A stretch of DNA of 64,000 bases, from positions 76,806,575 through 76,870,574 of the forward strand of contig CM061227.1 of assembly GCA_030844895.1 (NCBI GenBank), written 5' to 3'. A program made the position numbers and the translations under genes. The DNA is from Ambrosia x helenae (taxonomy: Eukaryota > Streptophyta > Magnoliopsida > Asterales > Asteraceae). Positions 22,200 to 34,383 of the stretch are shown in pieces. The first letter of the stretch is position 1; each line of letters opens with the position of its first letter. The notes under the pieces are model-generated. The model searched no databases, had not been told where the DNA came from, and saw only the letters and a program-made list of their open reading frames with translations.

Positions 22200-24133
22200 T
22201 GTAATAATCCAAATTTTATATCAAATAATAATAATAAAATATGATATGTATAATTCAAATTTTAGTACATGTAGAAAAATAAAATATTCAATACATGTGT
22301 TATAAATATTATTAAATGAATAGATAGCGGATAAAACATCTCATTTAAATGACAGGCATTTGAACGAACGCTCGTTGTTGAGTATCGTTTAAAAGATATA
22401 ATTAAAAGACATTTAGACGAGTCATGTCTAGTAGACGCGATCTAGAGAAGTATTTAGTGTTATAGAAAACCATATAGTGATAATAATAAATTATAGTATA
22501 TTTGAACCCTATTCCGTATTTAATGAAACTTAGGTTGACGCGTAGATAAAAATTAGCTCGTCTTAGCAGTATATTCGAAATTTATTAAAATATTACAGGT
22601 TAAAAGTTATAAGAGAAAAACGATTTAAACAACTTAAATTAATTAATAATAATAATAAATAAATAATTTAATAATAATAATAATACAATCGTATTTTGCT
22701 AATAATAATAAAAACAATAAACAACAATATTAATCATTACAAGAATTCCTTCGTAACTTCATTAATAATAAAAATATAATAATAGAAATGAGACATTAGT
22801 TGATAAGAACATGAATTAAAGGGATGAGGTTAAACAGATTGGGCAACAAGTAAATTGAGCAACAAGAATATGAGTTGTCCATTCGATAGCTACGTGGAAG
22901 GAAATCGTAGAAGACTTAATGCTATCAATTTTGTCAAGTGATATCGAGTAGCAAGTAATTTGCATGTATAAATAGGCATAAATCACTTCCCAAGGTTACT
23001 CGTACAGTAACAACAATAACAAATATTAGTATACTAATAATATAAAGCTAAAATACTAGCTAGCGTGTATACCCACTCTCAACCAAGCTGATATCTAGAG
23101 ATCCAGTGATGGTGCCATATGGTCAAGATTTTTTTTTCAAACGCTCGTAAACAAGTTAGCATCGTTTTGAAACATTAAAGACAAAAAGGTACGGATCCTT
23201 ACCCCACTCCTTGTGCTTTCATATTCAGTTGTTATATATATAAACCCGTTGATTTCATATATCTTTGGAAACTCCTCACGTCTTTGAAACATCAATTCAT
23301 TTGGCTGTCCGTTCATTTCATGTTCTTATTATAATATTGAATTTAGCTTTGATATCATGCGATAGGATTAAGTTGTCGTACTCATTATCGCATGTTCCTC
23401 ATATAAGTTTCATGTTGATAAGATATATATGTTGCTATGATTATGAAATTCTTTGAATAAGACCCTTTGTACTCTGAAACCATGAGTTTCGCTTCTCGTG
23501 GAGTGTCCCACGAGCATGTTGTTGCGGCATCGACAACATGTGCACCACCCGTGATGGTGAGATCAGTTCACGGCGTCTCTTAAGTACAAGTGTGGTACAT
23601 ATGGCTATTAGGAGGCGTATGGATCGATCCTAGGATTTATGTGTGTTATGGAGGTGGATAACGGGTATGCCAACTCGCCATCTCATGTGATAAATATGCA
23701 GGAGTAGCTACCTGCGTATTGTCACGTTTTATGTTTAATTCATGGGTTCATCCGCATGGTACGATTTTGTTATTATATTAAGTAACTCCGCATCGTATCA
23801 TTTTATACGTTACGTCTTTATCATGTCTCGGTAAATATTTATTTCCTAGTTTGTTATCTTAAGCCTATTATTCTGTACTGAGCATTTGGCTCATTCCGTA
23901 AATTCTTTTTGTGTTCACAGGTTCATAGGTTACCTTGGGCGGGATAAAGAGAGAAAATAAAGCTTAGGAATAAATATAAAGATGTTGGGTAAACCCAATT
24001 AACCATGTTAGTTTGTATTTCAATACTTTAGTTAGTCTAATGTTTTGCACCTTTGATAAGTAATAAAGGGAATTATGTCTTTCTTAACCAATGCTATTGT
24101 GACACGTCAGCCCATCCGGGTTGGGGTGTTACA
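22200..24133 (+). repeat. Solo LTR related to the Gypsy B LTR, TSD GTATG
   Basis: The ends are TGTAATAATCC at 22200 and GGGGTGTTACA at 24133. The 5 bp on either side are identical: GTATG at 22195-22199 and again at 24134-24138. Around 22490-22620 it follows the LTR at 32271 closely (GTAGATAAAAATTAGCTCGTC, then TATACGAG-like and AAAACGA). It is an older, diverged member of that family. Confidence 0.85.
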
Positions 24134-25390
24134 GTATGTGTCACGGTTACATGGTATTTCGAGGTCTTGAGCCCACTTATCGTTTATGTTTATATAAATA
24201 AACCAACCTATTCATGTCAATTATCATTAGTAGTATTATAAATTAGTGTGGTTACACGTATGGTCGAGCTAGGACGTTTGGTCTATTATATCTCCTTGTT
24301 GTACCCATTTGTTTATAGCCTTGATAATCTAATTGATGTCTAAACACAGGTTAATACTAATTTGTATCTAAATCTTTGTACAATGTCCATATATTGTGTC
24401 ATTTTCCTAATAATACTTTTGTGTCTAAACTCCAAAAGCCATGTTTTACTATCCAATTTCTCAGACACTTAATTGGCTAAACAGTCAATTTACCCAAGTC
24501 CGAACATTAGTATAGGTGACATGTTGTAACCTTTCAATGTCCCAAATATAGAATACTTGTAGATTATAATATCAAACCTATTTATTATCTATCCATAAAG
24601 CTACCATAGTATTGCATCAATAATCACATATCAATGTTTTAAATACATATATGCAGTAAATCTCGTACTTTATTTTATGTTACTAGTTCCTACTTTATAT
24701 CCACACTTGTTATTAACCTATATCTTTTATCGGTTTAGGTTTGTTAGGCTTGTAGATACCACACATGTCACACACGACAAATAGATATGCATAAACATGG
24801 AACTAGAATTAGTTATACCTTTCCAATTTGCGGTTCCATGTTGCGTGTTGTTGACTAATTGTTGACCAGGTCTTGTTTTGACTTATGTTGACCGGTCAAT
24901 AATCCTTGACCCAAGCTCCACCATAATTCCTTTCACAACCAACACAACCTTAACCATAATTGTTACCCTAAACCACCATCACAACCATTGTTATAAAGTT
25001 AAGACTTCAGCCCCCTGACCCTATCTCGAATCACCATAGTTTCTATTAACCCTCCACAGACTCGCTAATATCATCCAATCAGCATCCATCAGAGGTGAGA
25101 ACAATAAGATTATTAAACTTACTTCACTAGTTGGATCTGAAAACTGGATCTTATAAGAGGCGGCGCCGATCGTGAGCCCTCACGGGGTTAAAGTTACGCC
25201 GCCGTGACTCCACCTCGGGCCACCGAGTATCACCATCGCCACTCTGATCTTCAAACCATCACCACCGATCTTCTCCGCTTCTGTTTGGTTTTCTCTCTAG
25301 ATTATGTGTGCGTGTGTGTTGTAGGATGATGGTGTCGTTATGGGAAATCGCCAGCCACCGTAAATAGTGGTGGCGAGGTACCTTCCTCCG

Positions 25391-25500
25391 CTGTTCTCTC
25401 TCTCTCTCTCCCTCCTCTCTCTCTCTCTCTCTCTCTATCTCCGCCTTCTCTCTCTCTAGCCCCGATTCTCTCTCTCTCTAATCGTCTCTCTCTCTATCTA

Positions 25501-25534
<34 letters not shown>

Positions 25535-25575
25535 GCTCTCTCTCTCAACTGTACAGTGTGTGTGTGTGTGTGTGT
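25391..25575. repeat. (CT)n and (TG)n microsatellite
   Basis: A run of CT dinucleotides with a few interruptions covers about 25391-25545, followed by a TG run at 25553-25575. It lies inside the solo LTR. GA/CT tracts are what BPC proteins bind, but I see nothing to connect this tract with the BPC gene 12 kb away. Confidence 0.9.
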
Positions 25576-25888
25576 TGGTGAGGATAAGAGAGTGGTGGTG
25601 TTTTGTCTAATAATTTAAAGAGATGTGGTGTTGTGGTGTCATGAAATAGGTGGGGGCATGTGTCACCTTGTAGAGGTGACACATGTCCCGGGGGTGACTA
25701 ATCATGTCACGGTTTGGGTTCGTATCGTGTATCGGTTCGGTCTCGTGACGTGTATTCTTGTATAATATTTTTATGTAATTACTTGGGTTTCGGTTTTGAA
25801 TTCATATATATATATATATATACATATTTATTTATTGGTTTAATTAAATTAAAGAGAAAAATTTTGGGTCCCAAACCGAGGTGTTACA

Positions 25889-26580
25889 CGTAAAGCATCC
25901 TAACACATTTCACAATTATTTGAGCACCGTAATATGTGTTACGTCTATCTGAGCATTTGTTCATTCGAGCATTTGGGCACCTTAAACTAAATTAAGTCTA
26001 GGTAACGATTTCGAGCATTTGTTCATTTGAGCACCTTAACTTTCGTTAAGTCTAGATAATGATTTCAAGCGACCAATGTAAGTAAACTACGTTTAAGTCT
26101 CGCATAAAGCACAAAGATAACCTGAGACGTATATGAATTGTAAATGTATAAAAGATTATGTGTAAGTGTATGTGTAAATTTGTATATATGTACATGTTTC
26201 ACCCAAAAAGCGTAAAAAATGCAAAAAAAAAAAAGATAAGTATACTCACAGTTTGCGAAAGCGATCAAAATCCAACTTAAGCTGTTGTTTTGTGAGCTAA
26301 GAAATGGGAATTCCGAGAAATTCAACCTATAATGTATAAGAATACTAATAAGATGGATGTCTTAAAAGTCTAAGGTATCTAGGGTTCTAAGGCATTAGGG
26401 TTTGCTAAGTTGATTTAGGGAATTAGAGTTTTTATGATAAATCGAATTTGTATACCACTTGTATATCAAAAATAATATGACAAAGTTTATAAATGCGATT
26501 AGGTAATATAATTATTACCAATTTATTATTTAGTTTAAAAAGTAGTTCCAAATAATTGGGATGAAAGAATTAAATTAATT
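25889..26580. other. Non-coding stretch, no clear feature
   Basis: This probably continues the LTR material begun at 20942. It contains near-repeats of GAGCATTTGTTCATT and GTTAAGTCTAG phrases (25900-26060). No gene is seen. Confidence 0.4.
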
Positions 26581-26596
26581 GCTTTAAACTATAATT

Positions 26597-26997
26597 AGCC
26601 CCGCTTACGGCTGTGCGCATATAATGTATATATCTGTGGCCTTAGGGGGCAAAAGTAAAGTTGCACTAATTTTAACGTTATTTTACTAATTTTGTGAAAA
26701 TAACGTTAAAAACGATGGATGGTTAATCATGCATCATGTGGTGGCGTTGATAGCCAAAAGACAAGGGGTTACATGCACCAATCGGGCTTGTCCCGATTGC
26801 TAAGTGTTATGTTCCTTATGTCCAAGGCTTGATACAAAACCACTATTGAGCTGGGGGTCTCGCTAGAAGCAGCCTCTCTATTCCCACAGGGTAGAGGTAA
26901 GGATGTCTACATCTTACCCTCCTCAGACCCTACCTTAGCTTTGCTATTGGTGGGATTAACTGAGTATGATGATGATGATGAAGATGATGATGATGAT
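26597..26997 (+). mobile_element. Short non-LTR retroelement (SINE or RTE tail) with perfect 16-bp TSD
   Basis: The 16-mer GCTTTAAACTATAATT occurs at 26581-26596 and again at 26998-27013. The 401 bp between end in an (ATG)n-like tail (26966-26997). The last 130 bp (GCAGCCTCTCTATTCCCAC, GGTAGAGGTAAGG, CAGACCCTACC) match the 3' end of the RTE LINE at 58440-58540. This is the pattern of a SINE that borrowed the 3' end of an RTE, or of a strongly 5'-truncated RTE. I see no clear A and B boxes in its 5' part, so I cannot decide. Confidence 0.85.
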
Positions 26998-27013
26998 GCT
27001 TTAAACTATAATT

Positions 27014-27735
27014 GTAAATAATTACAATTAATTAGAAATAATTTAACGAATAAACATAAGTTACATAAATTGGTCAAATATTGATGATTCTGACTTTGTA
27101 ACATAAAGAAATTTCTATTTTATAAAAACTAAATTTATAAAACATATTTTAAGTATTATGAGTAATAAATTTTTTTATTGTACATAAATAAGTATAAATT
27201 TAAGTTACATAAATAATTACAAGATATGGTTCAAAAATGACTCTTTTATGAAAAATAAATACTATTTTGATGTAAAATAATCAAAATAAATTTTCCACAA
27301 TTTTTCTCATTTTATTGGCATATAAAACTGATTTATGGAATTTAAAATGTATTTAAATCATTAATAATAAGAAAATATAAGAAAACTAAATATTTATGGT
27401 CCAATAAATTTAGACTAAGTTTCCGATGTAATATAATAATTCTACAAAAAATTTGGTATGAAAATCATTTAAAATGTATTGTTTATCAATTAATTATGAT
27501 TACAATGTCTTAATTTAATAAATGCACGAAAATAAATTATTTTCCAGAAAATAAAAATATGATAATTTTATATAAAAATGAATTTATTATAAATATTATA
27601 AGTTTATGTACATTATATATATATTTATATCAAACATAAATAAATTCTGAGGGAATATTAAAAATAAAAAGAAAAATGTGGAGGGTCTTAAGGGTCGAAC
27701 CCGGGTCTTTCCAAAGCAGACTCAAACACACAACC
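27014..27735. other. A/T-rich non-coding stretch
   Basis: No coding sense is seen. The sequence is strongly A/T-rich with a short TA run near 27617-27630. Its last 50 bp contain a tRNA-like B box on the minus strand. Confidence 0.5.
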
Positions 27736-27740
27736 ACTAC
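27686..27740 (-). other. tRNA-like promoter (B box), split from its A box by Gypsy A
   Basis: On the minus strand GGGTTCGACCC (near 27690-27700) fits the RNA polymerase III B box. When Gypsy A and one TSD copy are ignored, the strand directly upstream (48206-48225) gives TGGTGTAGTGG, which fits the A box, about 32 bases before the B box, the spacing of a tRNA. This could be the head of a tRNA-derived SINE into which Gypsy A inserted. No acceptor stem or full tRNA fold was found. Confidence 0.35.
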
Positions 27741-30457
27741 TGTCACACCCTCAAATTCCACGTGCGGGGTTTTACCGCGAGGCGCGTGACAAACCAGGAT
27801 CCAAGTCAACGGTCACAATAAACGACACTATATGATACGTAAAAACGACGTAAATAACCTATTAAGTTTTCATAATCAATCCATCGCTGCGGAAGTGTAA
27901 AAACTTTATTACAACTCAAAAGTAAAAGCATATAAGTCTGAAAATGCTAGATAAAATGCATATGAATCCTAGACGTCGTGAGACTCCGTGCGCCTATGCA
28001 ATGCTGCTACCTCAATGACCTGAGACAAACATGCTAAAAACGTTAGCAAATAATGCCGGTGAGTTCACAGGTTTTATGTTAAACATTTAAGTAATGAAAG
28101 CCATCATGTTATCACTACGTTAGAAATGATAGCGTTAGCTAGACGCATGAATGATACTACTACGACCTGGAAACCATTACAGACAAGACGAAATAAGAAT
28201 TTGCCCGAGATATGCACTACCGTCCCACGACAGCATTATGACCGAGACAATATGCACCCGCCGGCCCCCGGCCGACGAGTGGGGTCTGTCAGTCCCAATA
28301 GATCTATCCACATTTTCCCCGCTATGCTATCCAGCATATTCATGGTTTCCCCGGGACTTCACGTATCGTATAGTACGTCAAATGAATTAACACTAGCATA
28401 ACATGATATTTTAGGAAACAAGTATGAAGCATGTGTCTCCCCCGAAACGTAAAGACTTAAAGTGGGGCCGTGAAACTCACCTGATGTTGCTTTCTCTCTA
28501 AGACAAGTAAACCCGCTCAATAGACGGCACCAACTACCGGTGACCTATCATGACAAGCGTATAAGATGTTAGACTAATAACCCGTAGGTTGATTAGTCCC
28601 CAACAGTCCAGACCATAACCGTGTACATTTGAAATGATGTTTAAACGTTTAACCGACCAAACCAGATAAGATTTGACATCCCATTGGTGACCCGACATCT
28701 CACGTGTTAGCCGAATGCAAGATATCACGTAATCATATGCAATCAAACACTTAGTATACACCACAGTTTACTATATCTAGCATGAAGCCTAATTAACGCA
28801 TAAACAGGTCTGAACACGTGTTACCAAGTAATTGGACATGTCACGGGGTTCCTAACATGTTCCTAGGTGTCAAACCGTGTTCTGGGATGTTAAAACACAC
28901 ATATAACACCAGTACACGCGATTAGGAATCAAACATGCAATTAGGAAAGTCAACTGGTGATTAGGATGGTCAACTAGTGATTGGGGTTGTAATTACATGC
29001 AGTTACACACAATTAGGCTCCCAATCGCCCCTAGTTTTATGCTATTGGGGCTAATCACATGTCCTTCAGGCGATTAGGAAGCCTAATCGCCCCCTGCAGC
29101 ATGTTTCCGCCTTTTCGCGTGTTTAACCCTCAAAATCAGGTCCGAAACATGTGGAAACACCCAATATCAAACCTAAAACATTTATCAAACTATTTCAAGC
29201 AAAAACCCCTAATTTATTATCATCCTAACAGTCCCGAATGCAAGCGTTTTCCCAAAGTAGCATAACTAGCATGTAAACATCACATCAACATGCTAAACTT
29301 ACCCTAAATAGCAAATATCCAGATTTCATCACATAACGACGTTGTCCGACACTATCCTACTGTTCTAGCATCATCCTAGAGTAAACCCTAACCTCATACA
29401 ATCAACAAATCACGTCATATCATCATCAATCCTTCATAATCATTCAAACGGGTCAAAATGCCTATTATCAACAATACACATCTATGAACCTCCAAACTAC
29501 TAGGTTAACATCATAATAACTCATTTACGTCAGAAACATATCAATAACACAAGAACAATCATGTTTTAACAATAAAAATCCTATCTTTGCATGAATACAT
29601 CACATATAACAAGCATAAAGGTTTGGGTTTGTTTAGAAACTGATTTTAATGAGTTTTCAAAGACACGAATGTTTAGAAACCAGGTATGGACCTTTAGGGA
29701 GCAAAACAATATCATTACAAAGGTTTAGGATGAAGAACACACCTTGAATTTGCAAGATTATGAGGTGTAATGCTTTGAAAGGTGATTTCTTGGGCAAAAA
29801 CGTGTTCCAGAGGGTGTGTATGGGTTGGGAGAGGTTATGGGACGTCTAGGGTTGCACAAATGATGTTTTACAAGTCCAGGGTGGTATTTATAGGCGTTTT
29901 GGGTCGTCAGATGCAGTTTAGGCGATTGGGCCCTGCAGCACGCGATTAGGGTATCCCAATCGCCTATTTAAGGGGAGATTGGCCCCTAATCGCCTGATAA
30001 TTCTTCCCAATCGCATGTGTGACTGGCGATTAGGCCAATCACTGGTGCCTAATTGCCTGCAGCGTCTGTAATTGGGTTTTTGGTGCATTAAGCACTATTT
30101 TAACACATATAAGCACTTATTCACATACCGACAAGTCATATAATGATTATAAACATATAATGTATGATAACTAACACGTTCCCATCCGATCACCAATTCC
30201 CGGGACTCAAAACTCGCGTGTGTGCAATAACCCAGCGATTCTACGAATCGCCAATCCTTGTACCCATGGTTATGGACCGACATCCAATGATCCCTCAGAC
30301 CATTGTAACGACCCCCGATGATTCCCGAATCATCAACACGACTCAACCGAGCCGGTTAAGTATGATACTAAGTAATTGTTTTCAATGTTTTCGTTGAGGT
30401 AGACTCGTATGTATGCAAAGTATGAAAAGTATTAACCTGAATTTGCTGGGTGTCACA
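27741..30457 (-). repeat. 3' LTR of Gypsy A, full length (2.7 kb)
   Basis: It runs from TGTCACACCCTC to GGTGTCACA. A TATA box on the minus strand lies at 29885-29892. Two arrays of GCGATTAGG or CCTAATCGC half-sites flank it: 29921-30080 (upstream of TATA) and 28918-29091 (transcribed side). Clear dyads are 29942-29963 and 29069-29091, the second with perfect 10-bp arms. The first 60 bp match the LTRs at 40217 and 59106, so these are related families. Confidence 0.92.
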
Positions 30458-30776
30458 TCATCCCCCAGTTGAAAGAATTTTTGTCCCGAAAATTAAATGA
30501 AATCTAGAAATGAAGAGACGAAAGAAAGAAAAATTTCCCATTTGTTACATCATCCCCCAGTTGAAAGGAACCTCGACCCGAGATTCATTTAGCTTTGGAA
30601 GCAACATAGTTCGACTTAAAAGCACGCTTAAGAAATAGATGAGGGTACTTGGCCTTCATCTGATCTTCTCGTTCCCACATGAGCTCCGGTCCACGATTTG
30701 AATTCTAACGAACCTTGACGATGTGAATTATACTCCGACGAAGACTACGAATCTTATAATCAAGAATTTCAACCGG

Positions 30777-32270
30777 TTACTCTACGATACGTAAACGATC
30801 ATCAACCTTGATTTCTTCGAGAGGAACAACGAGAGATTCGTCAGCCAAACACTTCTTAAGATTCGAGACATAGAAGACATTATGCACGCTACTGAGCTCG
30901 GCTGGTAAGTCAAGTCTGTATGCCACCGGTCCAATCCGTTCCAGAATTGGGAACGGTCTGACATAACGAGGGTTCAGCTTGCCACGCTTCCCAAAGCGTA
31001 TAACGCCCTTCCATGGAGATACCTTCAATAAGACCCTGTCGCCGACCTAAAACTCCAAGGGTTTGCGACGACGATCGGCATAGCTCTTTTGGCGATCATG
31101 AGCCGCCGCCATACGATTACGAATTTGTACGATCTTTTCGGAAGTCTCGTACACCATTTCCAGACTAGTGAGTTGGCTCTCGCCCACCTCGGCCCAACAA
31201 AGAGGGGATCGGCACTTCCGTCCATACAGAGCCTCGAACAGTGTCGTCTTGATGCTAGAGTGGTAACTATTGTTGTAAGAGAACTCCACCAGTGGCAGGT
31301 GAGTCTCCCAACTCTTACCAAAATCGATGACACATGCCCGAAGCATGTCTTCAAGCGTTTGAATTATCCGCTCACTCTGGCCATCAGTTTGCGGATGATA
31401 TGCGGTGCTCATGTCCAGCTGAGTACCTAACGCTTTATGCAATTGCTTCCAGAAGAGGGAAACGAAACGGGAATCACGATCGGAGATGATAGAGACGGGC
31501 ACCCCGTTCCGGGCAACCACTTCCTTAAGATAGATACGAGACAACCGCTCCAAACTATCAGTTTCCTTAATGGCGAGGGAGTGTGCGGACTTTGTCAACC
31601 GGTCGACAATCACCTAGATCATGTCACAACCACTAGGTGATTTTGGAAGTTTGGTCACAAAATCCATTGTAATCTGTTCCCACTTCCATTCTGGAATTTC
31701 TAGTTGCTGTAGAAGACCAGACGACTTCTGGTATTCCACCTTGACCTTAGCACAGGTCAGACATTTGCTGACATACGAAGCTATGTCAGCCTTCATGTTT
31801 GGGTTTGGCCACCAATAAAGTATCCTTAGATCTTGATACATCTTATCGGAGCCCGGATGAATAGAATTCTGGGATTTGTGAGCTTCATCCAGGACGAGCT
31901 CCCGTAAACCCCCAAATAAAGGAACCCAAATTCCTTCAGTAAAGTAATGTAGGCCATCAGACCTGAGCTCAAGGTGTTTATCGGCACTGTGCATGGTTTC
32001 AGCTTTAAGGTTTTCCTCCTACAAAGCTTCCTGTTGAGCCGAACGGATTTGATCAGGTAGACTAGAATGAATGGTGAGTTGTAAGGCCCGAACGCGACGA
32101 GGCTTAATAGATTCCTTCCTGCTCAGGGCGTCTGCCACAACATTCACCTTGCCAGGATGGTACTTAATTGCGCAATCATAATCGTTAAGAAGCTCAATCC
32201 AGCGACGCTGTCGCATGTTCAGCTCCTTTTGATTGAAGAGGTGCTGGAGACTCTTGTGATCGGTGTAAAT
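30777..32270 (-). pseudogene. Gypsy A integrase and RNase H C-terminal part
   Basis: In one frame, with stops at 32019, 31614, 31044 and 30777, the minus strand gives the RNase H end (TDHKSLQHLF, RQRRWIELLNDYDC), the integrase HHCC finger (HPGSDK then CLTCAKVK), the catalytic core (TMDFVTKLP, SDRDSRF, QTDGQSERIIQTLE) and the basic C-terminal part (VLLKVSPWKGVIRF, LDLPAELSSVHNVFYVS). The integrase would insert the element. The region is joined at 32270 to the LTR of Gypsy B, which cut the RNase H domain. The remaining C-terminal end after 30777 is probably still homologous but damaged. Confidence 0.9.
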
Positions 32271-33921
32271 TGTAACACTCCATTTTGTGATCAAATAAAA
32301 TAGAAATGGTTATGAAATTTATATTGTTGAATAATGAATAGCACAACTATTTGAGATATAAGAATCTAGTCGAACCGTTAGTATTATAAGAGACCGTTTA
32401 GTTATATTAACAAAATATATTATATTTGATCCTACTCTGTTTTTAATAAAACTTAGGTCAACGTGTAGATAAAAATTAACTCGTCTTAGTGTTATATTCG
32501 GAATTTAATAAAATGCTATAGTTTAGAAGTTATACGAGAAAAACGAGTGAAGCTGCTGAGCTAATTATAATAATATAATACTAATAAAAAAAATTAAAAT
32601 CCTAGAATCTAAATGTATGTAAGAAACGTGGCTGTGCATAATAAAAATGCATGATAGTATAGAATAAGTCACAATTGAAATCTTCACCATGAAGATTCGT
32701 GATATAATATACTTATCTATATAGAAAATAATAATATACGAAAGAAGGCGAAAGGCGGTCAAGAGATGTTAGGCTATAAATAGGAGTTGTACTTTATTTT
32801 GCCCATGGAATTTAAGAACTAGTCTTGTTATTAGTGGTCATCACGAAACGGCAAGAGTGAAACTTACACCAACTGACCTTAGACAAAATTCAGGTATCCT
32901 CATTTAAATTATGTCAGTTAGTATTATTATTATTATTATGTTTAGGTATTACTTTATTATTAGGAGTGGGTATTGGGTAGCCTAGCCTTAGTTAGGCATG
33001 GACTGATCACCCATGCTTAAACAAGGCATTGTTAACCAATATTCAACCATGATAATAATTAGTTAGGTGTATCAGAACCTAACCTAGGATTATATAATTT
33101 TATCAGGACCTTGAGGTAGTACCTGATCAAAACTAGCTGGTGTTAAGCTATTGTATAACAGGTGAGTTCTATGAATGTTTTCAAATGTGAGCATGCTTGT
33201 CCAAACAGGTAATTGTTAATATTGCACTCATGACTGTTAGTACGCATGTATATAATCTAAATTTGAGCATCCATACACATGATATTTGTGGAACCCTTAT
33301 ACGTGCCACTACGGTGGGATTTGTCGGTATTACACCTATGTGTAATGGGCATTTACTTGTATGAGATGTTAGTCACAGGCCCGGTGAGGGAGGCACCCAG
33401 TGAGAGTGTGGAGTGACTGTCACAGGCCCGGTGAGGGAAGCACCCAGTGAGGGTGTAGAGTGACTGTCACAGGCCCGGTGAGGGAGACACTCAGTGAGGG
33501 TGTGGAGTGACTATCACAGGCCCGGTGAGGGAGACACCCAGTGAGGGTGTGGAGTGACATTGGGTTATGACATGGGCGGGTACAAGTCATGAATGATGAA
33601 ATGATGTGTTTTGCAACTTGTCTATATTCATGAACTCACCAGCATTGTCTGACGTCGTTTTAAGCATGTGTTACAGGTAGTGATGGCTAGTTCTTGTGCA
33701 TGCTTTTTATCATGAAGCTAGTGGACCAGTGGAATAGAATATGCTAGTTCGTGTGGTTTAATGGAAAAGTTACATCTTCAGCTAAGAATAGTTTATCAAA
33801 CTTTGTACTATTTAAGTTTCATCTTTTGTACCTCGAAGTTTACGTTAATGAAATAAGTGTTTCTTTTGTAAATTGGTATCAATTGTGTATGGTGCATCCT
33901 TATCTGGGTGTGGGCGTCACA
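32271..33921 (+). repeat. 5' LTR of Gypsy B
   Basis: The LTR is 1651 bp, from TGTAACACTCC to GGGCGTCACA. A TATA box (GCTATAAATAGG) is at about 32773-32784. A tandem repeat of about 48 bp (TCACAGGCCCGGTGAGGG core) occurs four times at about 33372-33555. An older relative is the solo LTR at 22200-24133. Confidence 0.93.
33373..33556 (+). repeat. Four tandem 48-bp repeats in the Gypsy B LTR
   Basis: Each unit contains CACAGGCCCGGTGAGGGAG, CACCCAGTGAGGGTGTGGAG and TGACTGT with a few substitutions. The same four-unit array appears in the 3' LTR at about 39986-40172. In the sequence it lies in the transcribed half of the LTR. Confidence 0.9.
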
Positions 33922-33923
33922 GT

Positions 33924-33935
33924 TGGTATCAGAGC
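33924..33935 (+). promoter_or_regulatory. Primer-binding site of Gypsy B
   Basis: TGGTATCAGAGC starts two bases after the 5' LTR and matches the initiator tRNA-Met end. The leader from here to gag at 34384 has no other feature. Confidence 0.9.
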
Positions 33936-34383
33936 CAAAGGTTTTAGCGAATTAGGTCTTCGGTGGGATACCTAAGCTTCAACCTTCGAGATTAGGACTG
34001 CCTAATTTAAGTTTTATACTTGATTTAACTTTTATGGATAAGGATGTCTAGAATAAGAAAGACCTGATTTCATTCCTAGGTTTACTACTGTTGGTTATGA
34101 TGTAGATGCTATGGATAAAGTTTAGTACGACCTCAATTAAGTATAGAATTTCGAATGATTAAGTGGGATGTGGAATATCAGAGAATTTGAAAATGTAAAT
34201 GTCCATGACACGACACCTTCGCAAGAACTAGCTGAGGCAAAAGCCCAGTGAGGGCAATAGACTTGTGTGTCTATATATGTGCTATATTTGAAAGCATGTT
34301 GTACCATGTTTATTATGTGAAGTAGCTATCGTAGTTGTTTATGAACAAAATATTGAAGTAGTATTTTCTTGGAAACCTAGAAA

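Larger units (their letters stand above)
21334..25888 (-). repeat. Solo LTR (about 2.6 kb) carrying a nested solo LTR
   Basis: The ends are TGTAACACCCGGACC at 21334 and GAGGTGTTACA at 25888. The flanks are CATAA (left) and CGTAA (right), a 4 of 5 match that I take as a decayed TSD. Leaving out the inner insertion (22200-24138) the length is about 2.6 kb. There is no internal coding region, so it is a solo LTR formed by LTR-LTR recombination. The strand is inferred from the ends. Confidence 0.65.

Noticed and set aside
25391..25545. A long CT/GA tract as a binding target for the BPC protein encoded at 12497-13395
   Set aside because: GA tracts are common in plant DNA, this one is inside a solo LTR 12 kb away, and the BPC gene is frameshifted. 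Nothing in the sequence links them.
28126..28401. Open frames of 80-90 codons inside the Gypsy A LTR
   Set aside because: They lie in the LTR, overlap in different frames and have no recognisable protein text.
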